Below, one piece after another: positions 1 to 12,213 of a stretch of 64,000 bases of DNA. Below the pieces are notes generated by a model. The model was not told the DNA's origin. It saw only the letters and a program-made list of their open reading frames with translations, and did not search any database. The DNA is taken from assembly GCA_026168455.1 (NCBI GenBank), contig CM047425.1, positions 9,584,001-9,648,000 on the forward strand, written 5' to 3'. The position numbers and the translations under genes were made by a program. Position 1 is the first letter of the stretch, and each line of letters begins with the position of its first letter. The DNA is from Theocolax elegans. Taxonomy: Eukaryota; Arthropoda; Insecta; Hymenoptera; Cerocephalidae.

Positions 1-830
1 TCCAAAATGGAAAGGAAGAACCCTTAAACTTCCGGTGAATGTATAATATAGAATACGATTTTACACAGCGTGTTTCGTTCAATGGGATGGATGTATATCT
101 CTTGTTTATTGTATAATTTTTTTTTCCACTTCCGTTCGTTGAATTTATAATATTTTTTCATAATGAGGTATATTCACGTGATTTTTGTTTTATTTTGACA
201 ATGGCTCGTGGCCGATTGTGCGGATATGTTAATGAATTAATGTTTCGTTTTTTTCAATTTTGGTATACAAGAAGATTGTCGGGCTCTATACAAAAGTGTA
301 CATGCTTATACCAACGTTGTTGGTACTTTTCGTTATTATTTACAATTTTCGACATTTACATATACTAATTAGTTTTATTAGTCACGAAAATTGTAATACA
401 GGAATTTGTAATTACTGAATATTTCGATTTAGAATTAAGGGATATTGAGCATTTTGAGATTAGCTGAAGCCATTTATTGGACATCAAGTGCGGACTTGTT
501 ATATATATAGATTTTGGTTGTATAGATTAACCTGATAGAGAATTAAGCGATTGTTCATGGATAATTTTTTTTTAAGCGGTAGATGAAACCTATAAGTAGC
601 TAAACATAACTTCTAATTGTTAAAAAAGATAATACCCTTGTAAAACCGATTATGACTAAGTAAACCGAAATTGCAAAAAATATCGCTGTAGTAATCTATA
701 AGATTCATAACCTCAAAACATTAACATACGATCTAATTTCTAATAATATACAAATAAAGTTAAAATCGATCATTAAAGCACAATACAACTATTTTTTAAA
801 CGTTGGAAATAATATTATCTACTTCTATCA

Positions 831-835
<5 letters not shown>
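1..835. other. AT-rich intergenic DNA, nothing recognised
   Basis: This stretch is AT-rich with short T and A runs and no reading frame that looks coding. I see no RNA gene, terminal repeat or tandem array in it. Confidence 0.6.

Positions 836-870
<35 letters not shown>
836..870. repeat. (TA)n microsatellite
   Basis: An uninterrupted alternating TA run lies directly against the left end of the palindromic element that starts at 871. A shorter TA run follows that element's right end at about 2509-2522. The element therefore appears to sit inside a TA microsatellite, which hides the exact target duplication. Confidence 0.9.
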
Positions 871-872
<2 letters not shown>

Positions 873-2508
873 GTGGTTCTCTGTGACATCAAAGATGAAA
901 AAAACAAATATTGCTATAATTGTGGGAATATGTTTAGAGGTATCCAGTAGTTCTCCTGAATTTTTTCAGATTTTTTCTGGGCCATTATTTTAAGTGACAG
1001 AGAGTCAAAGTTGACATTTTAGCACTTTTTTGCATTATATGCCCATTTTCATGAATTTTTAGCTCCCAGGGGATGCATTTTTCACTAAAAACATAAGTAT
1101 GACTTTTTTTGTAAAATTTTCCGAACTTTTCATTAAAAATACTTTTAAAGACATAAATGTATGCTGTCACACTCTTGTAAGTCATTTAAACCTTAAATAG
1201 TGAAAATCAGCAATTCTGCTCCGGACTCTGGTAACCTAGTACTGTCTAAAAGATGTCTTTTTATAGTCAGAAACTGCCTAGAAATTTCCAGAGTGGGTCT
1301 AAATCATTAAGATCACTTATGGTCAAAATATCCGGGAAAAGTGCCCGAAATATTAATAGAAATGTATATTTGTTGCCTTATAACGATGAATCTATTAGCA
1401 TGATCATTGCAAAAAAAATTTTGCACTTACCTTGGAGTGGTAGAAAAGTATCTTCACATGTTTCAGTATCCATCTAATCCCCTGTAAGCTGCTAAAAATA
1501 CAAATATTATTATACAAATGTAAAAAATTAATTTTTAAACATTTATAATGCTGGATTTTTAGTTTTACAACCCTTACAAAAATTATAATACTAATCTGAA
1601 GGATTACTATAAAAGTATCAACATTATTATTATTATTATTCAGCAATACATTGTTTAGATTTCACAAACTTATCACTGTCACGTTATCATATTATTCATT
1701 ATAATTATATATCCGATTTATTTATATATCTTTTATATTAAATACGTATATTCAGTTATTATAATAATGATGTTTATATATTTATAGTAATCCTTCAGAT
1801 TAGTATTATTATTCTTGTAAGGGATGTAAAACTAAAAATTCAGCATTATAAATGTTTAAAAATTAATTTTTTACATTTGTATAATAATATTTGTATTTTT
1901 AGCAGCTTACAGGGGATTAGATGGATACTGAAACAAGTGAAGATACCACTCCCAAGGTAAGTGCACAAATTTTTTTGCAATGATCATGCTACTAGATTCA
2001 TTGTTATAAGGCAACAAATATACATTTCTATTAATATTTCGGGCACTTTTCCCGGATATTTTGACCATAAGTGATCTTAATGATTTAGACCCACTCTGGA
2101 AATTTCTAGGCAGTTTCTGATTATAAAAAGACATCTTTTAGACAGTATTAGGTTACCAGAGTCCGGAGCAGAATTGCTGATTTTCACTATTTAAGGTTTA
2201 AATGGCTTACAAGAGTGTGACAGCATACATTTATGTCTTTAAAAGTATTTTTAATGAAAAGTTCGGAAAATTTTACAAAAAAAGTCATATTTATGTTTTT
2301 AGTGAAAAATGCATCCCCTGGGAGCTAAAAATTCATGAAAATGGGCATATAATGCAAAAAAGTGCTAAAATGTCAACTTTGAACTTAAAATAATGGCCCA
2401 GAAAAAATCTGAAAAAATTCAGGAGAACTACTGGATACCTCTAAAACATATTCCCACAGTTATAGCAATATTTATTTTTTTCATCTTCGATGTCACAGAG
2501 AACCACCC
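871..2508. mobile_element. Near-palindromic (long-TIR) DNA element
   Basis: The sequence starting GGGTGGTTCTCTGTGACATC at 871 recurs inverted at the other end, finishing at 2508. The two arms (about 871-1616 and 1784-2508) match closely along some 730-745 bp around a ~165-bp AT-rich centre. Each arm carries the same two short frames, one of about 74 codons (1253-1477 plus, 1907-2134 minus) and one of about 63 codons (985-1185 minus, 2202-2393 plus). I recognise neither product, and they may simply be shadows of the duplicated arm. The ends lie in TA repeats, so a TA target duplication is possible but cannot be shown. No transposase is visible, so this is probably a non-autonomous foldback-type or long-TIR MITE. 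The superfamily is unknown. Confidence 0.8.
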
Positions 2509-3078
2509 ATATATATATATATTTTTTTTTTTTGAGTATAAAGTAAGTATTTTTTAAATAATTCGTAGACACAACCTATACAATACTTTGACCTAACATC
2601 AAAATATTAATGCACGATCTAATTTCTACCAGTACATATATCTAAATAAAAGTTAAAAACAATTTTTTAGGTAATAAAACAGCTACTATTAAATATTTGG
2701 AGATTATTATGAATAACCTGTAAAAAAACGTTAAAAAAACGAATACGTTCTCTTTACGTTTCCAGATATCTTGTAAGAAACCAGCAATAAATTATTCCTA
2801 ACCTCAAAAACAATAATAAAAAAATCTAATTTCTAGAACCAATTATTTAACTTTCCTTCTGTAAAGAAAAAATGTTTACATTCGTGTTCACATAAAAAAA
2901 TAAGGTCTTCCAATTATTTTTGCTTAATGCACGTCTCATATATACGTATATAATCGGCTCGAGCCTGCCAGTGCGCCGTTTACGTAATCGAATTTGAAAA
3001 CGCGCGCCAAGTTTCTCGCTGCAGCACTTCTTAATTCGATTGCGGCGAATTATCGCTCATTTCGCGACGGATGAAAGA
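2509..3078. other. AT-rich spacer ending in a small GC-richer island
   Basis: Most of this is AT-rich with no coding signal. From about 2955 to 3078 it becomes GC-richer, and it ends at the (GA)n tract where the triplicated unit begins. This is the unique left flank of the triplication. Confidence 0.5.
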
Positions 3079-6000
3079 AAAGAACGAGAGAGAGAGAGAG
3101 AGAGAGAGTGAGAGAGAGGCAGAGGGAGTGGAAGTGGCGCGCGTGACGTGAATCGTTCGAGACGGCCCCTGCGGGCCATCTCGGCCAAAAACTCGACGAG
3201 AACCGAAAGACGAAAATTATTTTATGAGTTCATCCTTTTTTTGTTTTCTACTCTCTCTATCTTTATCTCTCTCTCTCTCTGTATCTCTCTCTGCTTTATC
3301 GACTTAAAGTATACTGTATGAAATAAGATATATGATTAGTCAACAGGAGTCGCTAAAGAACGCGTTAAAAATTTGAATTTCCCGCGCTTTTAATTTTTAA
3401 AATGTTTAGAATTGTAATAAAAGTGTACTGAAACGTGTCGATATTTCGAAAAATAGGATAAGTCTAGAGATATATTTGTCTGTAGAATTTTATATGATTA
3501 TATAATGTTAATTTTCTAATTAAACTATTTACAAAATAACGTCGTATATGTATGTGCGTGTAGGTTAGAATATTTGATAAAAACAGATTTATTAATCAAC
3601 ATTTGAAGATAAATAAAACAAACTTGAAATAATGATAGATTATGTTTACACGCAGAGAATTGTTTTTAATATATTAGAAAAAATGATAACATTTTGTTAT
3701 AATTAAAAATTGAAAAATAGTGCGGGAAATATTAATTTTTAACTGTAAGAATTTCTCAAAGTTTACAATAATTTACCTACACTTTATGGTTATATTTGAC
3801 AAATTAACGATTATTTCCAAGTTTTGTTACAGTAATGACTATTTTTGCTTATTTTAAGCTGACGGGAAGATTTCCTAGTAGAAATTGGAAACGTTAAGTT
3901 TAAATTCAATCACATTTAGATCATTAATTAAGAAATTGTTGGCCATTTATGAGATCTACTTAACTCGTTTGATAAATCTTTTGAAGAATCATTATCAATA
4001 AACTAAATAAAAATTCTATAAGTTAAACAATTTTTAATCATTTTTCTTTAAGTCTGATTTTTTATCCCAATAACCCAATAATCCATCCATTTACACTCTT
4101 ATCGACAACCGGTAACACTGAACCCTTATTTTACCGACACCTCTTTTCTACGTTCATACCTCCTAAAAATCCCTTTTTCTTATCCTGCTTAAGATTCTAG
4201 GATAGTAGTAGGTTATATTAATAACTTTATTACGATTCTGGAGGATACTAGCAAATACTTAAAAATTCGACATAATAAATAGAAAAAAATTAAAAAAAAC
4301 TCAAAAAATATTTTAATTGCTGATATAATAATAAAAATTGAGAAAAGCTAATGAAAATTTTAAAAGAATATTAAAAGAGCGTTAAAAAGATGTAACAAAA
4401 ATATCTTTATAATGCAACGAAATATACGGGATCAAAAAATAAAAAAGATTGTGGAACCTACTAAACTTTAATCACAAATATCGCCGTGAACAACGTACCT
4501 ATATAGGCAAACAGCATTTATAATTCCAAAATATTGAACTCGACACATCCCATATCAAACATATATACACCTACGATATAGCCAAATCATAAAAAATTTC
4601 TCGGTCGGTAACGAAGAGAGTCCAAAAAATAAAGTTTATTAACCTCACCATCTTCAAAGAAATTTCAATAATTCAACAATCGATGAAAACACTAAATTGT
4701 GTTCCCTACATAAGGAGTCAAAAATACATTCGTGAATCGAGTTCGTACCCTAATGTCCCTCAATACTATATATACATTATCTCGATATATATATTTACTA
4801 TACGAAGAAAATCGCTTTGTAACGTCCAAACACGATATTAAATCTGGCGCGCGCGCGCGCGAGAGAGAGAGAGAGTGAGAGAGAGGCAGAGGGAGTGGAA
4901 GTGGCGCGCGTGACGTGAATCGTTCGAGACGGCCCCTGCGGGCATCTCGGCCAAAAACTCGACGAGAACCGAAAGACGAAAATTATTTTATGAGTCATCC
5001 TTTTTTTGTTTTCTACTCTCTCTATCTTTATCTCTCTCTCTCTCTGCTTTATCGACTTAAAGTATACTGTATGAAATAAGATATATGATTAGTCAACAGG
5101 AGTCGCTAAAGAACGCGTTAAAAATTTGAATTTCCCGCGCTTTTAATTTTTAAAATGTTTAGAATTGTAATAAAAGTGTACTGAAACGTGTCGATATTTC
5201 GAAAAATAGGATAAGTCTAGAGATATATTTGTCTGTAGAATTTTATATGATTATATAATGTTAATTTTCTAATTAAACTATTTACAAAATAACGTCGTAT
5301 ATGTATGTGCGTAGGTTAGAATATTTGATAAAAACAGATTTATTAATCAACATTTGAAGATAAATAAACAAACTTGAAATAATGATAGATTATGTTTACA
5401 CGCAGAGAATTGTTTTTAATATATTAGAAAAAATGATAACATTTTTGTTATAATTAAAAATTGAAAAATAGTGCGGGAAATATTAATTTTTTAACTGTAA
5501 GAATTTCTCAAAGTTTACAATAATTTACCTACACTTTATGGTTATATTTGACAAATTAACGATTATTTCCAAGTTTTGTTACAGTAATGACTATTTTTGC
5601 TTATTTTTAAGCTGACGGGAAGATTTCCTAGTAGAAATTGAAACGTTAAGTTTAAATTCAATCACATTTAGATCATTAATTAAGAAATTGTTGGCCATTT
5701 ATGAGATCTACTTAACTCGTTTGATAAATCTTTTGAAGAATCATTATCAATAAACTAAATAAAAATTCTATAAGTTAAACAATTTTTAATCATTTTTCTT
5801 TAAGTCTGATTTTTTATCCCAATAACCCAATAATCCATCCATTTACACTCTTATCGACAACCGGTAACACTGAACCCTTATTTTACCGACACCTCTTTTC
5901 TACGTTCATACCTCCTAAAAATCCCTTTTTCTTATCCTGCTTAAGATTCTAGGATAGTAGTAGGTTATATTAATAACTTTATTACGATTCTGGAGGATAC

Positions 6001-6589
6001 TAGCAAATACTTAAAAATTCGACATAATAAATAGAAAAAATTAAAAAAACTCAAAAAATATTTTAATTGCTGATATAATAATAAAAATTGAGAAAAGCTA
6101 ATGAAAATTTTAAAAGAATATTAAAAGAGCGTTAAAAGATGTAACAAAAATATCTTTATAATGCAACGAAATATACGGGATCAAAAAATAAAAAATGTGG
6201 AACCTACTAAACTTTAATCACAAATATCGCCGTGAACAACGTACCTATATAGGCAAACAGCATTTATAATTCCAAAATATTGAACTCGACACATCCCATA
6301 TCAAACATATACACCTACGATATAGCCAAATCATAAAAAATTTCTCGGTCGGTAACGAAGAGAGTCCAAAAATAAAGTTTATTAACCTCACCATCTTCAA
6401 AGAAATTTCAATAATTCAACAATCGATGAAAACACTAAATTGTGTTCCCTACATAAGGAGTCAAAAATACATTCGTGAATCGAGTTCGTACCCTAATGTC
6501 CCTCAATACTATATATACATTATCTCGATATATATATTTACTATACGAAGAAAATCGCTTTGTAACGTCCAAACACGATATTAAATCTG

Positions 6590-6620
<31 letters not shown>

Positions 6621-8358
6621 TGAGAGAGAGGCAGAGGGAGTGGAAGTGGCGCGCGTGACGTGAATCGTTCGAGACGGCCCCTGCGGGCATCTCGGCCAAA
6701 AACTCGACGAGAACCGAAAGACGAAAATTATTTTATGAGTTCATCCTTTTTTTGTTTTCTACTCTCTCTATCTTTATCTCTCTCTCTCTCTGTATCTCTC
6801 TCTGCTTTATCGACTTAAAGTATACTGTATGAAATAAGATATATGATTAGTCAACAGGAGTCGCTAAAGAACGCGTTAAAAATTTGAATTTCCCGCGCTT
6901 TTAATTTTTAAAATGTTTAGAATTGTAATAAAAGTGTACTGAAACGTGTCGATATTTCGAAAAATAGGATAAGTCTAGAGATATATTTGTCTGTAGAATT
7001 TTATATGATTATATAATGTTAATTTTCTAATTAAACTATTTACAAAATAACGTCGTATATGTATGTGCGTAAAGGTTAGAATATTTGATAAAAACAGATT
7101 TATTAATCAACATTTGAAGATAAATAAAACAAACTTGAAATAATGATAGATTATGTTTACACGCAGAGAATTGTTTTTAATATATTAGAAAAAATGATAA
7201 CATTTTTGTTATAATTAAAAATTGAAAAATAGTGCGGGAAATATTAATTTTTTAACTGTAAGAATTTCTCAAAGTTTACAATAATTTACCTACACTTTAT
7301 GGTTATATTTGACAAATTAACGATTATTTCCAAGTTTTGTTACAGTAATGACTATTTTTGCTTATTTTTAAGCTGACGGGAAGATTTCCTAGTAGAAATT
7401 GAAAATGTTAAGTTTAAATTCAATCACATTTAGATCATTAATTAAGAAATTGTTGGCCATTTATGAGATCTACTTAACTCGTTTGATAAATCTTTTGAAG
7501 AATCATTATCAATAAACTAAATAAAAATTCTATAAGTTAAACAATTTTAATCATTTTTCTTTAAGTCTGATTTTTTATCCCAATAACCCAATAATCCATC
7601 CATTTACACTCTTATCGACAACCGGTAACACTGAACCCTTATTTTACCGACACCTCTTTTCTACGTTCATACCTCCTAAAAATCCCTTTTCTCTTATCCT
7701 GCTTAAGATTCTAGGATAGTAGTAGGTTATATTAATAACTTTATTACGATTCTGGAGGATACTAGCAAATACTTAAAAATTCGACATAATAAATAGAAAA
7801 AAATTAAAAAAACTGAAAAAATATTTTAATTGCTGATATAATAATAAAAATTGAGAAAAGCTAATGAAAATTTTAAAGAATATTAAAAGAGCGTTAAAAG
7901 ATGTAACAAAAATATCTTTATAATGCAACGAAATATACGGGATCAAAAAATAAAAAAGATTGTGGAACCTACTAAACTTTAATCACAAATATCGCCGTGA
8001 ACAACGTACCTATATAGGCAAACAGCATTTATAATTCCAAAATATTGAACTCGACACATCCCATATCAAACATATATACACCTACGATATAGCCAAATCA
8101 TAAAAAATTTCTCGGTCGGTAACGAAGAGAGTCCAAAAAATAAAGTTTATTAACCTCACCATCTTCAAAGAAATTTCAATAATTCAACAATCGATGAAAA
8201 CACTAAATTGTGTTCCCTACATAAGGAGTCAAAAATACATTCGTGAATCGAGTTCGTACCCTAATGTCCCTCAACACTATATATACATTATCTCGATATA
8301 TATATTTACTATACGAAGAAAATCGCTTTGTAACGTCCAAACACGATATTAAATCTGG

Positions 8359-8404
<46 letters not shown>
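3079..8404 (+). repeat. Head-to-tail triplication of a ~1.75-kb non-coding unit
   Basis: Three near-identical units run about 3085-4848, 4849-6591 and 6592-8360. The anchor AATCTGGCGCGCG occurs at 4841, 6584 and 8352, giving periods of 1743 and 1768 bp. Each unit starts in a (GA)n tract with a GC-rich head (GGCGCGCGTGACGTGAATCG), passes a (TC)n stretch and AT-rich DNA, and ends in (CG)n followed by (GA)n. The left flank enters through (GA)n without the CG run, and the right flank leaves through (GA)n into an A/G-rich tract. This fits duplication through misaligned GA repeats. Differences between units are mostly 1-bp homopolymer changes, plus loss of a few CT dinucleotides in unit 2, so the copies are young. 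The open frames inside run through GA or CT repeats and do not look coding. Confidence 0.93.
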
Positions 8405-8409
<5 letters not shown>

Positions 8410-10215
8410 AAGAAAAAAAGGAAAAAGCGGAATAGCGACAGAAGAAAAATGAAAATATCAAAAAAAAAGAGAGACAGACACACAGAGGGTGCTGAAAGGC
8501 AAGTTATTGCAAAGCACATCGCGATGGAACGAAATTTAATGCACAAGAGAAAGAAAAAGAGAAAAGGGTTAGAAAAAGCTTTGGGTACAAGTGAGAGAGA
8601 AAGATGACAGGACAATTTGCGCGCATAAATCATCCAATGCTATGTGTATATATATGTATAGGTTAATACGACTGGAGAAGTGTACGACGATGGTTGTTGC
8701 GCCCTTATAATCTAAGGATTGCTCCGTTGGGGAGGATTATATACGAGGCGCGACGGGACATATCGAGATTGATTGTCGTATTCGATGTCAGCGATTTTCC
8801 TACTATCCGCGAATTATTTACCAATGAATATTTTTTTCGTTTTTTTTTCTTTTTCTTCTTTGTGTTTGCTGTGAAGGTTAGGTTGTACAGTGATACTAAT
8901 TTTATTGTTTAATCCATTTGTTTAATTGTTGATTTGGTTTTTATGTGAGAAAAATATTAAATTTTCTGCTCTTTTCGATAACTATTATTGGAATTTGAAG
9001 GATATGTTATAATGACACACTAATTTTAAACTGTTGTACGTTAATGTAAAATGGGTTATATTTTTGAAAATTTTGTCAAAGTCAGATTTTTGTACTTGTT
9101 AATATTTTTAAATTGTTAATATCAATATAATTTTTCTGTTAGAAAAAATGCTTATTAATTTACCAAACAAATCTTGTTTACTTCAAATTAATTAAAAATA
9201 TTATTCTTTTTTAAAAAAGCCGCTAAATCATGCGATTCGTTATTTTTAATTTTTAAGTTTTAATTTAATTTTTTTAACATAGTTTTTGAGTTGGAAATTA
9301 TTGATACCTGTAATCTGGGTTGAATCCGTTATTTGTTGTTTAACTATCGATATTTAGATTTTCCATTAAAAGAAGGTGAAACTAGAAAGTTTAAATTAAA
9401 AAAAAATTAGTACTTTTCTTGATACCCACTTAACACGTCACGTTGGTAAAACGTTTCAGAAACGTTTCTTCAGAACATAAAAATCTGGAAACACAAAAGA
9501 AATGTCTCTAATACGTAGAAATGCCCTAATGCCAAAAAATTTATTTTTAAAATTATTTTCTAAAAATTCTCCTATCAGTATTTTATTCCAGTAAATAATT
9601 AAATATTTGCCAAACATCGCTTGTTAAATGATAAAATTTATGTTGTTTACGTTGTACATTGTTTAACAAATCATTTGATTACCATACGCAAATTACATAC
9701 ATCTTTTATCCATTTTTAAATATAAACTGGTTAATTACTTATCTTAAAGTTATTAAAAATTTCAATAAGAGTATACATAAATGAAAAATTTCTGTACAAG
9801 TACTATAAATTACTATGTGTATCATTTGTTTAATCTAAATAATCCAAATAGCATAAAAATTCACAAATGAACAGAATTGTAACTTTTAGGTTAGCAATAA
9901 AATTTCCCAGTTAACGCAGTTATAGTTTATTTGTTCAACCTGTATATAAAAAGCTAATAAATAACAAAAATAAATAGTCTAATTAAATAATTTAAATATA
10001 AACAAAATAAATCACCCAAGTACACAACCTTACAAATAACGTAGATAAATAACCTAAACAAATGACCTTAAAAATGACCAAAATAATCTAAATAGTAGAA
10101 AACTGACCATAAATTTAACGTCTTTTAAGCTAATAAATGGCCAAGGTTCGTAAAACAAAATACATAAAATACAGAAAAAATGCCGAATTAATGATAATAT
10201 TAGAGTTTTACTTAA
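8405..10215. other. AT-rich intergenic DNA with a purine-rich island
   Basis: From 8405 to about 8600 the plus strand is purine-rich. At 8650-8790 there is a short GC-richer patch, then AT-rich DNA to 10215. No gene, RNA or terminal repeat is evident. Confidence 0.5.
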
Positions 10216-11000
10216 GGGGGTATCATACTTAATTAAAAATTCAAATTTTGCGCCACAAAATAGCAGACGAAAAAACATATGATTCACTTATAATGATTAA
10301 TAAAAACAAATTTTCGCAAAACCAGGAGTTAGTTGTCCTCCGTTATGTAATTATATATCATTTTACTGAGTTTCAAGTTATTATAACAATATGTCGCCGA
10401 GAAAACCTTGAAAAATATAAGAAAATTGCATTTTTCTTCAAAATGATATATAATTACATAACGGATGATAACTAACTCCTGGTTTTGCGAAAATTTGTTT
10501 TTATTAATCATTATAAGTGAATCATATGTTTTTTCGTCTACTATTTTGTGGCGCGAAATTTGAATTTTTAATTGAGTATGATACCCCATTAACCTTCAAA
10601 TGTTAAATTTCTACTAGGAAAGTAACGTAACAAATGACCTTAAATAAATGAACCCAAGTAATACTATATACTAATAACTAAATACCATAAAAATACCCAT
10701 AATCTGTAACTTAAACAACATCTTTAATAACGTCAAAAATGTCCCCAACTACCTAAACGAATGCCCTTTAAAAATTATTTATAATAACTTAGTGATCCAC
10801 TGATACAATGAATAACCTAAACCAATGACCTCATAAATAACCAATAATATAAATATTCTAAATAAATTATATAAACATAAATAATCTTAAAAACATCCAA
10901 ATTTTTCCCACGACTCAAAAACCTACACATGAATAATCTAAATTTATGACCTTACAAATAACCTCAAAAATAATCTCAAATTTGACCCAAAATTTGGAAA
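9880..11000. repeat. Diffuse repeat of AATAACCTAAA / AATGACCTTA words
   Basis: Short phrases such as AATAACCTAAACAAATGACC recur with many changes at about 10050, 10625, 10800 and 10930. They are spaced irregularly, so this looks like a very old, decayed tandem array rather than a clean satellite. The TTAA-flanked MITE at 10216-10587 interrupts it. Confidence 0.4.
10216..10587. mobile_element. MITE with ~150-bp inverted repeats and TTAA target site (piggyBac-like)
   Basis: The left end GGGGGTATCATACT and right end AGTATGATACCCCA are inverted copies, and pairing continues for about 150 bp on each side (10216-10366 against 10440-10587). TTAA stands immediately outside both ends (10212-10215 and 10588-10591), as expected for a piggyBac-type target duplication. 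The ~70-bp centre encodes nothing, and the open frames are shadows of the inverted arms. Assignment to piggyBac rests only on the TTAA site and the G-rich ends. Confidence 0.8.
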
Positions 11001-11961
11001 CATTATTCAAAGAACTAAGTATCAATGTAACATTAAAAAGTAAATTAACCATCGAATAATTACGCGTAAACTAACAACTTTGGTTGTATACATACAGCCA
11101 CTAAGATCCCAATAAATTATCACCTCGAAGACGCTATTAGTACTCTTGGTGATGGGTTAATGAGAGCTCGCTCGTGCGAATGCTGTTATAAGACACTTCT
11201 GTTGGGTGATCGTTAACACCCCCCCCCCCTCTTCCATACACCTTTTACAACTACTATGAATTATAATATGGAATTATACGCGAGCGACTTGATTATTTAC
11301 TATACGACGGTGTATTACGCCGCCATTGCATTTGTAACCTATATTTAAATATTTACCACATATTTTCCATGGTTATACATACTTGCAAAGTTTGAGTGTA
11401 CTTCAATTGATATTTACGGATATAGAATTATTAGTTTATACGATCAATTAAAGATCGATATTGCTGGGTATACACTTTGTTTTGTAGGTTAGAGTAGTAA
11501 GACGTTACCTCGTAAATAAATATATATGTAATGAATGTGTAAGTGATATTGTTGGTAATATTTAATTTTCTAATGATTATATAGGTCGTGTCGCTAAACT
11601 ATCATGTAATTAAGTTAGGTAATGTTATTATCGTTGTTTTGTGGTGTAGTTGGTGAAATGGTTACTTTATTAAATTGTTTTTAGTTTTTATTTTTATCGA
11701 TGATTAATTGTTTGATTTGAAATTCTTGGAGGATACTCGAGGAGTTGATAAAAATACTTAATGTAGACCATTGGATTGAACAAAATCTCTGTAATATTAC
11801 TCGAATATTATTTGGGTAGGTTTTGTACGAGAAGAATTCAAAAAATCTTGCATAGTTTTTGTGTCCCAATTATCATAATCATGTACCTATTATTAAGGAG
11901 ATGTAAACCCATTAAAACAGAATCACTATTTATTTTTTCTTAAGCGAACAGTATACTTTAT
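11000..11961. other. AT-rich DNA with a C10-type run
   Basis: A small GC-richer patch at 11150-11330 includes a run of C residues at about 11217-11229. Otherwise this is AT-rich and featureless. Confidence 0.5.
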
Positions 11962-12213
11962 CGAAAAAAACGCTCTGTAACGGTGTTGTATTTACATTAA
12001 AGATAGACTATGAATTTTTTCAAATTTTTTTATCAATAAATCAACGAGATTTTTGAGCAGCCATGCAGCATTGTTTTTAGCTATATATTACCGACCAAAT
12101 TATGGTTATTTCTATATAATTCATTTTAAATTAATTATTTTGAAAAAATCGCTCTGTAACGGTATTCTATTTACTTTCAACATTATCTGTAAATTTTTTC
12201 AGATTTTTAATTC
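11962..12213 (+). repeat. Two ~73-bp direct repeats
   Basis: Segments 11962-12034 and 12141-12213 align along their length, sharing CGCTCTGTAACGGT, then TATTTAC, then an AATTTTTTCA tract. The spacer is about 106 bp. They are probably the remains of a local duplication with no visible coding content. Confidence 0.7.

Noticed and set aside
3079..8404. CRISPR-like array
   Set aside because: The units are 1.75 kb long and without short spacers. It is a plain tandem duplication in a eukaryotic genome.
8349..8633. 94-codon minus-strand ORF
   Set aside because: It is a translation of the (GA)n tract and adjacent purine-rich DNA.
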